A stretch of DNA of 64,000 nucleotides from Saprospiraceae bacterium (GTDB lineage Bacteria > Bacteroidota > Bacteroidia > Chitinophagales > Saprospiraceae): positions 62,001 through 126,000 of the forward strand of contig JALHOZ010000001.1 of the NCBI GenBank assembly GCA_022842725.1, in the 5' to 3' direction. Position numbers and translations under genes: made by a program. Numbering within the stretch: position 1 is the stretch's first letter; every line of letters starts with the position of its first letter. Shown here in pieces: positions 45,719 to 55,126 of the stretch. Under the pieces are notes generated by a model that was not told where the DNA came from, searched no databases, and saw only the letters and a program-made list of their open reading frames with translations.

Positions 45719-47131
45719 ATGGACGACAATCAAAATATAGAAAAATTTTTCAGGGATAAATTTAATCAACCTGTTAAACCGGATAAATGGAATACTCCGG
45801 AAGACGCCGTATGGCAAGGCATTTCTTTAGAGTTGGATAAAAATAGTAAAACCAATAGAAGATTTCCCTGGCTTCCAATTGTGATAGCCTCTCTTGTTTT
45901 ACTTTCAGGAATCCTTTCTTATCATTCTTATCAGCAAAAACAAAATCTTGCCGAACTTCAATCAGCCTTACAACTTTGTAAAAATAACACACAGATTTTA
46001 CAAAATGAAACGGCAATTAAACAAAATCAGCAACCAAAGGATACAGAAAAGATTAATGCTGTTGCTTCGCCTACAGCAACAAATAATTTCCGGAATAACA
46101 GAGCGTTTTCTCCTTCAGCAAACCGATCAAATTCTTTTATCAGACAAAATGAATCTCCTGAACCAAAACAAATGATGGTCAGGGAAGACCCACCGGTTGA
46201 AAATCTTGACATTCCTCTTATGGTTGATGAAAAAAACGAAACGCCGGTTTTTCCACCGCAGCTTATAAGTTCAGGACCTTTTATTCAATATCCTGAAATC
46301 GGTCTGATCAAACCTTTGCTTCTTTTACCGAAAAATCCACAAATCAAAAAGGAATCTTCATCATCTGATATCTATATAGGACCTTCTGCAGGAATGTATT
46401 ATTGGATGGACAGGAAAAAAGGAAGTTTTACCAATCCGCTTAGAGAGCTGTTAATCGGTGAAAAAACTGAAATTTCTTCTCTTTTCGGCATCAAAACAAA
46501 TGTAAAACTTTCCGAAAGATGGTCGTTTTCAGGAGGTTTGGAATACTATCGTCGAAATCAGCAATCCCGATATCAGGTCAATCTAGAGTATTTAAAGTCG
46601 ACCGAAATGATCAGCGGAAATGATTATGAAAACCAATTCAGTCACAGCTTGCCTACCGGTTTGGGAAATGTCAGCACTTATCTCATTTTAGCCCGATCTA
46701 CTGGTAGCGCGGTAAATGAAAATGAAGATGTGTTGCTGGATTTTAGCATGGACAATGTATCAGACATTCTTTCGATTCCATTGGCGGTAGAATATTTTCC
46801 CCTTACTCAGGGAGAAGGTCTGTTTCTTTCCGGTGGTATCAGAACCGAAGTGGTCCTGAATAACCGGATTTCAGATGTCACCATTCAAAGTCACCACAGT
46901 GCGATCAAAAACAAACACTTTTCTGTCGATTATGATGTCCTTCAGATGAATAATCTCAATCTTTCCATGACCGCAGGGATAGGATATAAGAAGGTATTTT
47001 GGAATGATTTTATGTTTTCAACGGAAGTACAGTATGGAAAGGCCTTAAACCCTGTTTACCGTACAGAAAATTACAGACATGATATTGATTATATCTCCGG
47101 TCAGATTTCTATATCCAAAAAATTGAATTAA
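45719..47131 (+). CDS. Single-pass membrane protein with barrel-like domain, putative anti-sigma partner
   Basis: A 470-residue protein. Residues 1-43 are charged and cytoplasmic (MDDNQNIEKFFRDKF... WNTPEDAVWQGI), as in Bacteroidota anti-sigma-like proteins encoded after ECF genes. A transmembrane helix follows at about 44-65 (PWLPIVIASLVLLSGIL), then a Gln/Asn-rich linker, then residues about 215-470 with amphipathic strands (YIGPSAGMYYW, WSFSGGLEYYRRNQQ, FSTEVQYGKALNPVYRTENYRHDIDYISGQISI) like an outer-membrane barrel. Combining an inner-membrane anchor with a barrel is unexpected; a periplasmic beta domain is an alternative. Five bases after the sigma gene, so same operon. Confidence 0.7.
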   Translation: MDDNQNIEKFFRDKFNQPVKPDKWNTPEDAVWQGISLELDKNSKTNRRFPWLPIVIASLVLLSGILSYHSYQQKQNLAELQSALQLCKNNTQILQNETAIKQNQQPKDTEKINAVASPTATNNFRNNRAFSPSANRSNSFIRQNESPEPKQMMVREDPPVENLDIPLMVDEKNETPVFPPQLISSGPFIQYPEIGLIKPLLLLPKNPQIKKESSSSDIYIGPSAGMYYWMDRKKGSFTNPLRELLIGEKTEISSLFGIKTNVKLSERWSFSGGLEYYRRNQQSRYQVNLEYLKSTEMISGNDYENQFSHSLPTGLGNVSTYLILARSTGSAVNENEDVLLDFSMDNVSDILSIPLAVEYFPLTQGEGLFLSGGIRTEVVLNNRISDVTIQSHHSAIKNKHFSVDYDVLQMNNLNLSMTAGIGYKKVFWNDFMFSTEVQYGKALNPVYRTENYRHDIDYISGQISISKKLN

Positions 47132-47196
47132 TCACAGATTATACCTTCGGAAAACTAAAACCGGTACCCTGAAATTGCAATAAAACGTCGCTGATG

Positions 47197-49068
47197 TTAT
47201 TGTTCTTCAGGAACAATATACTCAACCTCGTTGTCGACAAGTATGCCTTTGATCATGTTTTCTTCAAGGTATTTTCTTGCGGGACTGATTTCTTTATTCA
47301 AATATTTTTCGATCATCAAACCAGCCACCGGTGCTGCCCATTCAGCTCCGAAACCGGCATTTTCAACAAATACCGCAATGGCTATTCTGGGTTTGTTTTT
47401 GGGTGCAAAACCAAAAAATACCGAGTGGTCATCTCCATGTACATTTTCAGAAGTTCCTGTTTTACCACAAACATCCAATCCCGGCACATAGGCTGACCGG
47501 GCTGCGTATAAAACCACTTTTTCCAACCCATCGATGACAGGAGCAAAATGTTTTTTATCGATTCTTACTTTTTTAGGAATAGAATATTCTATGGGAAGTG
47601 GTTTTCCGGAACGAAATTGTTTGATAAGGTGAGGAGTGTAATAAAATCCCCTGTTGGCAAGAATTACAGCCAGATTGGCCATTTGAATAGTGGTGAGCTG
47701 CATCTCTCCCTGTCCGATACCCAGGGACAATGTCCATACAGAACGCCATCCGTTGACTTCTTTCCGATACAATCTGTTATAGTATTCAGAGGTAGGAACA
47801 TACCCTTTGTTTTCATAACTGAGATCGACACCCAGTCTTTTTCCAAGTCCGAAATCATACAAATAACTTACCAGCGTATCCAATCCGACACCCGGTTTTT
47901 TGTATCCGTACTGATCGACAAAATCCCTGTATAACTGAAAAAAATAAGTATTACATGAATGTTGAATGGCTTCACTGATGTCTTTGGGCACACTGTGGCC
48001 ATGACATTTCTGGACTTTGGTAGCGCTCAAACGGTAGTATCCCGGACAATAAATGGTTTTGGAAGCATAGGTCGTGCCTTTTTGCAACGTGATCAGAGAC
48101 AAAATGGGCTTAAAAATAGATCCCGGAGGGTATTTGTTGGTTACGGCTCTGTTGTTCAAAGGTTTATTGATGGAATCGAGCAACAATAATTTGATACCTT
48201 TTCCCCTTTTTTCGTCCAGGGTCAATAAATTGGGATCAAAGGAAGGGGACGAAACCAAAGCGAGAATTTGCCCTGTGGAAGGTTCTATAGCAACGATAGC
48301 GCCTCTTTTGTTTTTTAATAATGACTCACCATAAGCCTGCAGGTCAATATCTAAACTCAGGTCAATATCTTCACCGGAAACAGCCATAGAATCCAGTCTG
48401 CCATTATCAAATGAACCAACCATTCTGCCCAGGTTGTCTCTCAGGATATATTGCACACCTTTTTCTCCTGACAATTCATTTTCATAGGCATATTCAATGC
48501 CTGATATTCCGATAAAGTCACCTGCTGCATACTTATCGCCGTATTTTTCAATAATTTCTTTGTTAACCTCTCCCATATATCCCAAAGCATGGGCACCATG
48601 TTGATGCGGATAAGCCCTTATATATCGTTGTACCGGATAAAATCCCGGAAATTTGTACATGTGCTCCTGAAATACGGCAAATTGTTCAGGGCTGATTTTA
48701 TTGAGAAATACAAAAGGAATCGCTTTGTGAAATTTTGGATTTGACCAGTCTTTATCCAGATTTTTTTTAAAAGTTTCTATATCAATATTTAATAAACGGC
48801 AGAAATTTGTTGTGTCCATGGCCGGATCGACCTTGTTTTTGATGGCCAATATTTCATAGATCGGATAATTGAGTACCAAAGGTTTACCATTTCGGTCATA
48901 CAATAAACCCCGCGCAGGATATATGATGTTTTTGTACAAAGTTGTTCTTGCCGCCTGCTCTTTATATTTTTTGGTGAATAACTGAAGTTGTGCACTTCTG
49001 AAAGTCAGTAATAATGCTCCTAATATGACAAAGATGATGATAATTTTATGTCTGTCTTTATTTTCCAT
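47197..49068 (-). CDS. mrdA: Penicillin-binding protein 2 (elongasome transpeptidase)
   Basis: A 623-residue class B PBP with one N-terminal membrane helix (about 9-27), a PBP dimerisation domain (about 45-230, with the conserved RGLLYDRNG and GYMGEV) and a transpeptidase domain with SIFK (S317-K320), SCN (371-373) and KTG (536-538). It crosslinks peptidoglycan during lateral wall growth. Start at 49068, two bases after the mreD stop codon; a longer start at 49110 would overlap mreD. It is the last gene of the mreBCD-mrdA operon; the rodA gene that usually follows is absent here. Confidence 0.95.
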   Translation of the reverse strand: MENKDRHKIIIIFVILGALLLTFRSAQLQLFTKKYKEQAARTTLYKNIIYPARGLLYDRNGKPLVLNYPIYEILAIKNKVDPAMDTTNFCRLLNIDIETFKKNLDKDWSNPKFHKAIPFVFLNKISPEQFAVFQEHMYKFPGFYPVQRYIRAYPHQHGAHALGYMGEVNKEIIEKYGDKYAAGDFIGISGIEYAYENELSGEKGVQYILRDNLGRMVGSFDNGRLDSMAVSGEDIDLSLDIDLQAYGESLLKNKRGAIVAIEPSTGQILALVSSPSFDPNLLTLDEKRGKGIKLLLLDSINKPLNNRAVTNKYPPGSIFKPILSLITLQKGTTYASKTIYCPGYYRLSATKVQKCHGHSVPKDISEAIQHSCNTYFFQLYRDFVDQYGYKKPGVGLDTLVSYLYDFGLGKRLGVDLSYENKGYVPTSEYYNRLYRKEVNGWRSVWTLSLGIGQGEMQLTTIQMANLAVILANRGFYYTPHLIKQFRSGKPLPIEYSIPKKVRIDKKHFAPVIDGLEKVVLYAARSAYVPGLDVCGKTGTSENVHGDDHSVFFGFAPKNKPRIAIAVFVENAGFGAEWAAPVAGLMIEKYLNKEISPARKYLEENMIKGILVDNEVEYIVPEEQ

Positions 49069-49069
49069 A

Positions 49070-49588
49070 TTACTTTGAGCTGAAAATATACTGCAGTAAC
49101 AGGATGACAAAAAGGGAAGCGATAAACGTAAATAAAGTATTCATCACGATGTCAAAAATAAATACAAATGAAAATGCTTCCACACTGAAGTAAAAAAATA
49201 AATGGACGATCAAAAGTATAGAAACATAAGAAGCAAACCAACCAAGCCCCATTCTTTTTAAACCGGGTATCTCATTCATATTATATCCTTCATACGGCTC
49301 AAGAATCCCTAAAATCAAAGGCCGTAGGTAAGCTGTAAACACCATCGCTGCTGCATGAACACCGGGAGAATCGTAAAACCAATCTACCAAAAGTCCCATG
49401 ACAAATGACAAAACCAGAACGACAGAATTCTGAAGTTTGACGGGAAGCAATAAAGTAAACAAAGGATAAACAAAAATATGCAGATAGTACCAGGGTTCGT
49501 TGGCAAACTGAATTTGTTTGAATATCAATCCCTGTACCAGTAAAAGACTGATAAATCGCCAGATTTGTGTTGTCCAGAGACTATTCAT
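49070..49588 (-). CDS. mreD: Rod shape-determining protein MreD
   Basis: A 172-residue inner-membrane protein with about five to six helices and no soluble domain, in the canonical place between mreC and the PBP2 gene. Sequence conservation in MreD is low; the identification rests on topology, length and context, with FVYPLFTLLLPVKLQN and FVMGLLVDWFYDSPG as typical segments. It overlaps mreC by eight bases and is separated from mrdA by one base. It links the cytoskeleton to wall synthesis. Confidence 0.9.
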   Translation of the reverse strand: MNSLWTTQIWRFISLLLVQGLIFKQIQFANEPWYYLHIFVYPLFTLLLPVKLQNSVVLVLSFVMGLLVDWFYDSPGVHAAAMVFTAYLRPLILGILEPYEGYNMNEIPGLKRMGLGWFASYVSILLIVHLFFYFSVEAFSFVFIFDIVMNTLFTFIASLFVILLLQYIFSSK

Positions 49589-50402
49589 TTTTTACCTCCT
49601 CTTCCAGTTGCAGCTGCTCAGCTGCAAACCGGTTTTTTACGACATAAGCGTATGGTAATGAAGATAAATTCTGAAATAATTTTACAGTGATTTCAAAACT
49701 GTTGCTTCCCGGAACAACCTCAAATTTTTCTATGCGGCCGACTTTAATTCCTTTTGGAAAAATGGTCGAATAACCGCTGGTTACCACTGTATCACCGATA
49801 GCAATATACTGATGTTTTGGGACTGATTCCAAAATCATGGTCTGTGGATCCATTGTTTTCCAGACGAGGTTTCCATGGGTATTTCTCGATTGAACAGCGC
49901 AACTGATGCGGGTCTGACTATGCAGCAAAGAAATGACATGAGCATAATTGTCGGAGACATTCCTGACGATGCCAACAAGCCCTTTTTCGCTGATAACACC
50001 CATATTGGGTTCGATGCCTTCCCGTCTGCCCTTACAAAGAGTAATATGGTTGTTGGCCAATTGAAATGTATGATTGCATACAGGTGCCGGAATGATCGAA
50101 TATTGTGAAAAAGCAGAATCCAATTGAGGGATCTCTGTATTAACATATTCTATGCGGATGAGATTTTCGATGAGGTTGGCATTTTCACGAGACAAACTAT
50201 CGTTCACCTGTCTGATATTCAGGTATTGATACATCTTATTGGTGGACGTAGCCAGCCTGGCTATGTACACATTCGAAGAGTTCCAGAAAATTTCATTTTG
50301 TACCCTGTTGTATTGGATAATCAAGTAAAAACAAAATATCTCAAGTATAATAAAAATGAGGTGATACCCATATTTTATAAATAATTGAAAAACACTGTTC
50401 AT
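49581..50402 (-). CDS. mreC: Rod shape-determining protein MreC
   Basis: A 273-residue protein with a single N-terminal membrane helix (about 10-28), a coiled region (about 50-85) and the periplasmic MreC beta domain: YSIIPAPVCNHTFQLANNHITLCKGRREGIEPNMGVIS, then GLVGIVRNVSDNYAHVISLLH and VVTSGYSTIFPKGIKVGRI. MreC organises the elongation complex on the periplasmic side. It follows mreB by 19 bases and overlaps mreD. Confidence 0.95.
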   Translation of the reverse strand: MNSVFQLFIKYGYHLIFIILEIFCFYLIIQYNRVQNEIFWNSSNVYIARLATSTNKMYQYLNIRQVNDSLSRENANLIENLIRIEYVNTEIPQLDSAFSQYSIIPAPVCNHTFQLANNHITLCKGRREGIEPNMGVISEKGLVGIVRNVSDNYAHVISLLHSQTRISCAVQSRNTHGNLVWKTMDPQTMILESVPKHQYIAIGDTVVTSGYSTIFPKGIKVGRIEKFEVVPGSNSFEITVKLFQNLSSLPYAYVVKNRFAAEQLQLEEEVKNE

Positions 50403-50421
50403 ACTTTGTTATCAAATAAAA

Positions 50422-51453
50422 TCATATACTCTTCCGGTCTATCAGGAAGGAAAACTTATGAGAGTTTTTAAGCGCCATACCCGTTCCCCTTACAACGGCT
50501 CTTAACGGATCGTCAGCAATGATCACATTTAATTTTGTTTTCAAACTGATTCTTACATCCAACCCTCTGAGTAATGCGCCTCCTCCTGTCAGGTATAATC
50601 CGGTTTTAAAGATATCTGATGATAACTCTGGTGGAGTATCTTCCAATGCTTTGAGGATGGCTTCTTCTATTTTTGCAATAGATTTGTCCAATGCTTCAGC
50701 CACTTCGCCGTGAGACGTAAATACCTGTTTAGGTATACCAGTCAGAAGGTCCCGGCCATTTACAGCATATTTTGGTGGTGCATCCTGGATTTCAGCCATG
50801 GCAGCACCTGCGTGAATTTTGATTTGTTCTGCCGTTCTTTCTCCAATCAGAATATTGTGTTTTCTTTTCATGTAGTCGATGATGTCATTGGTAAACTCAT
50901 CTCCTGCTATTCTGATGGACTGGTCGGTGACAATGCCTGACAATGCAATGACGGCAATCTCTGTTGTTCCGCCCCCTATGTCAATAACCATGTGACCAAT
51001 AGGTTCCTCTACGTCCAATCCGATTCCCAAAGCTGCTGCCATAGGTTCGTGGATGAGATATGTTTCCTTTGAATCGACGTGGTCTGCAGAATCAAAAACG
51101 GCTCTTTTTTCCACTTCTGTGATTCCTGAAGGTATACAAATCACCATTTTCAGGTGGGTAAAAAATCTTCTTTTTTCTCCAATCATATTGATCAGACCCT
51201 GAATTAATGCCTCCGCAGCCTGAAAATCTGCGATAACTCCATCTTTTAACGGTCTGACGGTTTTAATATTATCATGTGTTTTTTCATGCATCTGCATGGC
51301 CCGGTTTCCAACGGCGATAACTTCGTTGGTCTGCCTGTTGATAGCTACGATGGAGGGTTCATCCACCACAACTTTATCATTCTGAATAATTAACGTATTA
51401 GCTGTTCCTAAATCTACAGCTAATTCCTGAGTGAAAAACTTAAAAAGTCTCAT
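50422..51453 (-). CDS. mreB: Actin-like cytoskeletal protein MreB
   Basis: A 343-residue protein of standard MreB length with the actin-fold phosphate loops AVDLGTANTLI and VIDIGGGTTEIAVI, the adenosine motif LTGGGALLRGLD and the typical VVDEPSIVAI segment. It forms membrane-bound filaments that guide wall synthesis, so the organism is predicted to be rod-shaped or elongated. First gene of the mreBCD-mrdA operon with a good promoter upstream. Confidence 0.98.
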   Translation of the reverse strand: MRLFKFFTQELAVDLGTANTLIIQNDKVVVDEPSIVAINRQTNEVIAVGNRAMQMHEKTHDNIKTVRPLKDGVIADFQAAEALIQGLINMIGEKRRFFTHLKMVICIPSGITEVEKRAVFDSADHVDSKETYLIHEPMAAALGIGLDVEEPIGHMVIDIGGGTTEIAVIALSGIVTDQSIRIAGDEFTNDIIDYMKRKHNILIGERTAEQIKIHAGAAMAEIQDAPPKYAVNGRDLLTGIPKQVFTSHGEVAEALDKSIAKIEEAILKALEDTPPELSSDIFKTGLYLTGGGALLRGLDVRISLKTKLNVIIADDPLRAVVRGTGMALKNSHKFSFLIDRKSI

Positions 51454-51493
51454 GATATATTGATGACAATGACTGGAAAAAATATAAGGGTGG

Positions 51494-51522
51494 CAAAATT
51501 ACTACTTTTCTTTGATTATCAA
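51494..51522 (-). promoter_or_regulatory. Promoter of the mreBCD-mrdA operon
   Basis: Minus strand: TTG (51520-51522), 18-base spacer, TAATTTTG (51494-51501), both matching the Bacteroidota consensus. The start would be near 51487, a leader of about 34 bases. Confidence 0.65.
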
Positions 51523-51593
51523 GGAAAAATACCCACCGAATTTTTGGTTTATCTGTTGATTGTCAGATTTTTTACAATACGGTTACAATTTTT

Positions 51594-53492
51594 TTAATAA
51601 GCTCTTTCGTCATTATTATTTATGTAATTGATAAACGCGCGGTTTACCACTCTTGTTCCTCCATAGGTTGGGTAATTTCCTGAAAAATACCAATCGCCAT
51701 GATTTTCCGGACAAGCCATATGTAAATCCTCTATAGTCTGATATATAACCTCCACTTTGGGCAAAATGTTGTCAGGAGTCACCAATTGCGAAATTTTAGC
51801 AGAAATTTGTTCTTCGGTGTATTGGCTGTATAAATACTGAACCTGATTGGTCATATTTTCTATAGGAAGTTTTTCCTGTTCAAGACATCGTTCATAAACT
51901 TCCTGCATCAGATGGGTTTTGTTATCTTCTTCAAGTAAAGCCACCAAAGCTCTGAAAGCAATAAATTCTTTCATTTTACTCATATCTATCCCGTAACAAT
52001 CAGGATACCTGATCTGTGGAGCTGACGATACGATGATGATTTTTTTAGGTCGCAGTGTGGATAAAATATAAATAATGGTATCTCTCAACGTCGTACCTCT
52101 GACAATCGAATCATCAATCAACACCAATGTATCCACTTCATTCTGCACAATACCATAGGTCACGTCATACACATGTGAGACCATTTGTCCCCTTGACACA
52201 TTATCGGCAATAAACGTTCTCAGTTTTTCGTCTTTGACTGCCAGTTTTTCAGCACGAACGGACATATTGAGAATTTCCTGAAGTTTTTCCGGTGTGAGCT
52301 CGTTTTTTTGCTGTAATTCCAGTATTTTTTGTTGTTTGATTTGATTCAGTTCGGCTTCCAATCCTTTCATCATGCCAAAAAAAGCAACCTCCGCTGTATT
52401 TGGTATAAATGAAAAAATGGTATTTTCCAAATCGTTATCTATGGCTTTCAGAATCTTTTTGACCAGGAATTCACCCAGTTTTTTTCTTTCGAGATAAATA
52501 TCCCGGTCTGTACCCCGGCTGAAATATATTCTTTCAAAACTACAAGGGGTCTTGGGTAACGGCTCTTTACACAATTCTTCTGTTACAAGGCCATTTTTTT
52601 TGATAATTAAAGCATGCCCGGGCTGTAATTCTTTCACCTGAAAATATCTGATATTCAATACCGTCTGAATGGCAGGTCTTTCACTGGCGACAACCACAAT
52701 TTCATCATCATGGTAATAAAATGCAGGTCGAATGCCTGAAGGATCGCGCATGACAAAGGCATCACCATGACCTATAAGTCCCGCCATAACATATCCGCCG
52801 TCAAATTTTCGGGTAGATCGTTGAAGCAACCTGTGAACGTCGAGATGTTCGATGATGAGTTGGTTGATCTGCTCGTTGCTGTATCCTTCTGGTTTGAACC
52901 ATGAAAACAAACGTTGTACTTCATCATCCAGAAAATGACCGATTTTTTCCAAAACAGTCACCGTATCAGATTTTTCTTTGGGATATTGGCCGAAACCTAT
53001 GAGTTCGTTAAACAATTCGTCTACATTGGTCAGGTTAAAATTTCCTGCCAATACAAGATTTCTTGTAATCCAGTTGTTCTGTCGCAAAAAAGGATGCACC
53101 GTTTCTATCGTATTTGGTCCATGTGTTCCGTATCTCAGGTGACCCAACAACAATTCACCCGTGTACGGTTTGTTTTGTTTCAACCACGCCGGATCATTCA
53201 TTTTTTCAGGGGGCAAATCATTAAAATGAGAAAAAACACCGTCGAATAAATCTTTTAAATATTGAGGACTGTTGCTGCGCTTTCGCGAAATATACCGGTT
53301 GCCGGGTTCCATATCCATTTTGATCGTCACCAAACCGGCACCATCCTGACCGCGATTTCTTTGTTTTTGTAGCAGCAACTGCATTTTGTGCAATCCGTAC
53401 AGGGAAGATCCATATTTTTCCTGGTAATATTCCAATGGCTTCAACAGCCTGATGAGTGCCAGTCCGCACTCGTGTTTAATGTGATCGCTCAT
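51594..53492 (-). CDS. purF: Amidophosphoribosyltransferase (long Bacteroidota form)
   Basis: A 632-residue enzyme of the first committed step of purine synthesis. The Ntn-type glutaminase begins at C9 (HECGLALIRL), so the first eight residues would be removed as a short propeptide. RNRGQDGAG and LGHLRYGTHG mark the glutaminase domain (to about residue 260), and TLVLIDDSIVRGTTLRDTI is the PRPP-binding loop of the phosphoribosyltransferase domain. It is about 125 residues longer than the E. coli enzyme; a helical insertion (about 375-425, rich in E, L and K) and a C-terminal extension account for most of it. Located directly upstream of mreB on the same strand, with its own -7 box. Confidence 0.93.
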   Translation of the reverse strand: MSDHIKHECGLALIRLLKPLEYYQEKYGSSLYGLHKMQLLLQKQRNRGQDGAGLVTIKMDMEPGNRYISRKRSNSPQYLKDLFDGVFSHFNDLPPEKMNDPAWLKQNKPYTGELLLGHLRYGTHGPNTIETVHPFLRQNNWITRNLVLAGNFNLTNVDELFNELIGFGQYPKEKSDTVTVLEKIGHFLDDEVQRLFSWFKPEGYSNEQINQLIIEHLDVHRLLQRSTRKFDGGYVMAGLIGHGDAFVMRDPSGIRPAFYYHDDEIVVVASERPAIQTVLNIRYFQVKELQPGHALIIKKNGLVTEELCKEPLPKTPCSFERIYFSRGTDRDIYLERKKLGEFLVKKILKAIDNDLENTIFSFIPNTAEVAFFGMMKGLEAELNQIKQQKILELQQKNELTPEKLQEILNMSVRAEKLAVKDEKLRTFIADNVSRGQMVSHVYDVTYGIVQNEVDTLVLIDDSIVRGTTLRDTIIYILSTLRPKKIIIVSSAPQIRYPDCYGIDMSKMKEFIAFRALVALLEEDNKTHLMQEVYERCLEQEKLPIENMTNQVQYLYSQYTEEQISAKISQLVTPDNILPKVEVIYQTIEDLHMACPENHGDWYFSGNYPTYGGTRVVNRAFINYINNNDERAY

Positions 53493-53532
53493 CGAGGGAT
53501 TTAATTTCTGATACGTTGGGCTTTAGGAAGCG

Positions 53533-53540
53533 CAAAATTA
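53533..53540 (-). promoter_or_regulatory. -7 box of purF
   Basis: Minus strand TAATTTTG, an exact TAnnTTTG match, 41 bases upstream of the ATG. No clear TTG at the expected -33 distance. Confidence 0.4.
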
Positions 53541-53665
53541 CAAGTTTTATTATTAAAATCGTAAGTAATTTTTCCACAAGGAGATGTTTACTGTACGAAC
53601 AATTATAAAATATGTTTGATTTACTTTTTTTTTGAAAAAGGGAGGGTATAATTTAAAAACAATAT

Positions 53666-55126
53666 TTATAATGTAAAAAACCGGGAAGCAATCTCAAGGC
53701 TTTCTTGTGTATCTGCCAAAACAAACAAAGTATCTTCTGGTTGGATAGTCGTCGCACCTCCCGGAATAAAATATTTATTATCTCTCTGAATCATTGAGAT
53801 TACAGTGTTTTCAGGAAGTTTTAGTTCTACAATTTTTTTTCCTGAAACCAGATATGATGATGAAATTAAAATTTCTTTTATGGCACCTTTGGGCCGTTCG
53901 GTGAGAAATTTTTCGGTTGGTGAAAGTGGTTTTACTTTTTCCGGCATATCCACATGCAACCACTTGGCAAATTTCGACAAGGACGTACCCTGAATCAAAA
54001 CAGAAGTTACCGAAATAAAAAATACAATGTTAAAAATCATGTCCGCTTTTTCAATACCGGCAAGTAGCGGATAGGTCGCAAAAACAATGGGGACAGCCCC
54101 TCTCAGACCAACCCATGAAATGTAAAATTTGCTTTTTTGCCTGATGTTGAATAATGATAAACTAATAAAAACACTCAAAGGTCGGGCTAAAAGAATCAAA
54201 AATAAAGATATGAGAATACCGATTCCAAAAATAGGCGGTAATTGTGAAGGAAAAACCAATAAACCAAGGGTAAGAAACAGCACGATTTGCATGAGCCATG
54301 CCAATCCGTCAAACATTTTCAGGATACTTTTTTTGTGCATTAAATCCTGATTTCCCAAAAAAACTGCACAAACATAAATGGCTAAAAATCCATTTCCGGA
54401 AAGGAAATCTGTAGCGGAAAAAGTCAAAAACATCAAAGCTATAACCAAAACCGGATAAAGACCTTCAAAATCAAGCTGGATTTTATTAATGATTATTTTG
54501 CTAAATTTTCCAAATACAATTCCCATCAATCCACCTATGACCATTTGTTGGATAAAAAACGGTATCACCGACCATATACTTTTATCAGGACTAACTACTA
54601 AAGTCAGAAAGGATAATGTCAACACATAAGCCATAGGATCATTACTGCCACTTTCAAACTCCAGGGTAGGTCGTATATTGTGTTTTAAAGCGAGACTTTT
54701 TGATCTTAAAATAGAAAATACTGCCGCTGCATCTGTCGATGAAACTATAGATCCCAATAAAAGACTTTCATACAAAGTAAAATCAGTAATCTGCCATACA
54801 AAGACGCCAACACAGGATGCTGTCAGCAAAACACCCAATGTGGAAAGGGCGATTCCTTGTTTCAAAACAGGTCTTACCGCATTCCAGTTTGTATCTAAAC
54901 CACCTGAAAACAAGATAAAATTTAAAGCGATGACCCCGATGAACTGAGCATATTTTGCATTGGAAAATACAATACCCCCTATACCGTCTGAACCTGCCAA
55001 CATGCCGATGGCCAAAAATAATAAAAGAGTCGGCACACCAAATTTAAATGAAGTTTTACCGGCAAATATACTCACCAACAAAAGGAGCGAACCAATTAAT
55101 ATGATATTCTCGATGGTAAGATTCAT
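53666..55126 (-). CDS. K+/H+ antiporter, CPA1 family (NhaP2-like) with RCK_C domain
   Basis: A 486-residue inner-membrane protein with about twelve helices (residues 5-385). The CPA exchanger core is visible in LAIGMLAGSDG, SSTDAAAVFSIL and LEFESGSNDPMAYVLTLSF (the ND motif). A C-terminal TrkA_C/RCK_C domain (about 405-486) ends GATTIQPEDTLFVLADTQESLE, as in NhaP2/CvrA. It exports K+ or Na+ against protons for ion and pH balance; the RCK_C part suggests nucleotide or ion control. Monocistronic; an 18-base inverted repeat sits just upstream of its start. Confidence 0.92.
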   Translation of the reverse strand: MNLTIENIILIGSLLLLVSIFAGKTSFKFGVPTLLLFLAIGMLAGSDGIGGIVFSNAKYAQFIGVIALNFILFSGGLDTNWNAVRPVLKQGIALSTLGVLLTASCVGVFVWQITDFTLYESLLLGSIVSSTDAAAVFSILRSKSLALKHNIRPTLEFESGSNDPMAYVLTLSFLTLVVSPDKSIWSVIPFFIQQMVIGGLMGIVFGKFSKIIINKIQLDFEGLYPVLVIALMFLTFSATDFLSGNGFLAIYVCAVFLGNQDLMHKKSILKMFDGLAWLMQIVLFLTLGLLVFPSQLPPIFGIGILISLFLILLARPLSVFISLSLFNIRQKSKFYISWVGLRGAVPIVFATYPLLAGIEKADMIFNIVFFISVTSVLIQGTSLSKFAKWLHVDMPEKVKPLSPTEKFLTERPKGAIKEILISSSYLVSGKKIVELKLPENTVISMIQRDNKYFIPGGATTIQPEDTLFVLADTQESLEIASRFFTL

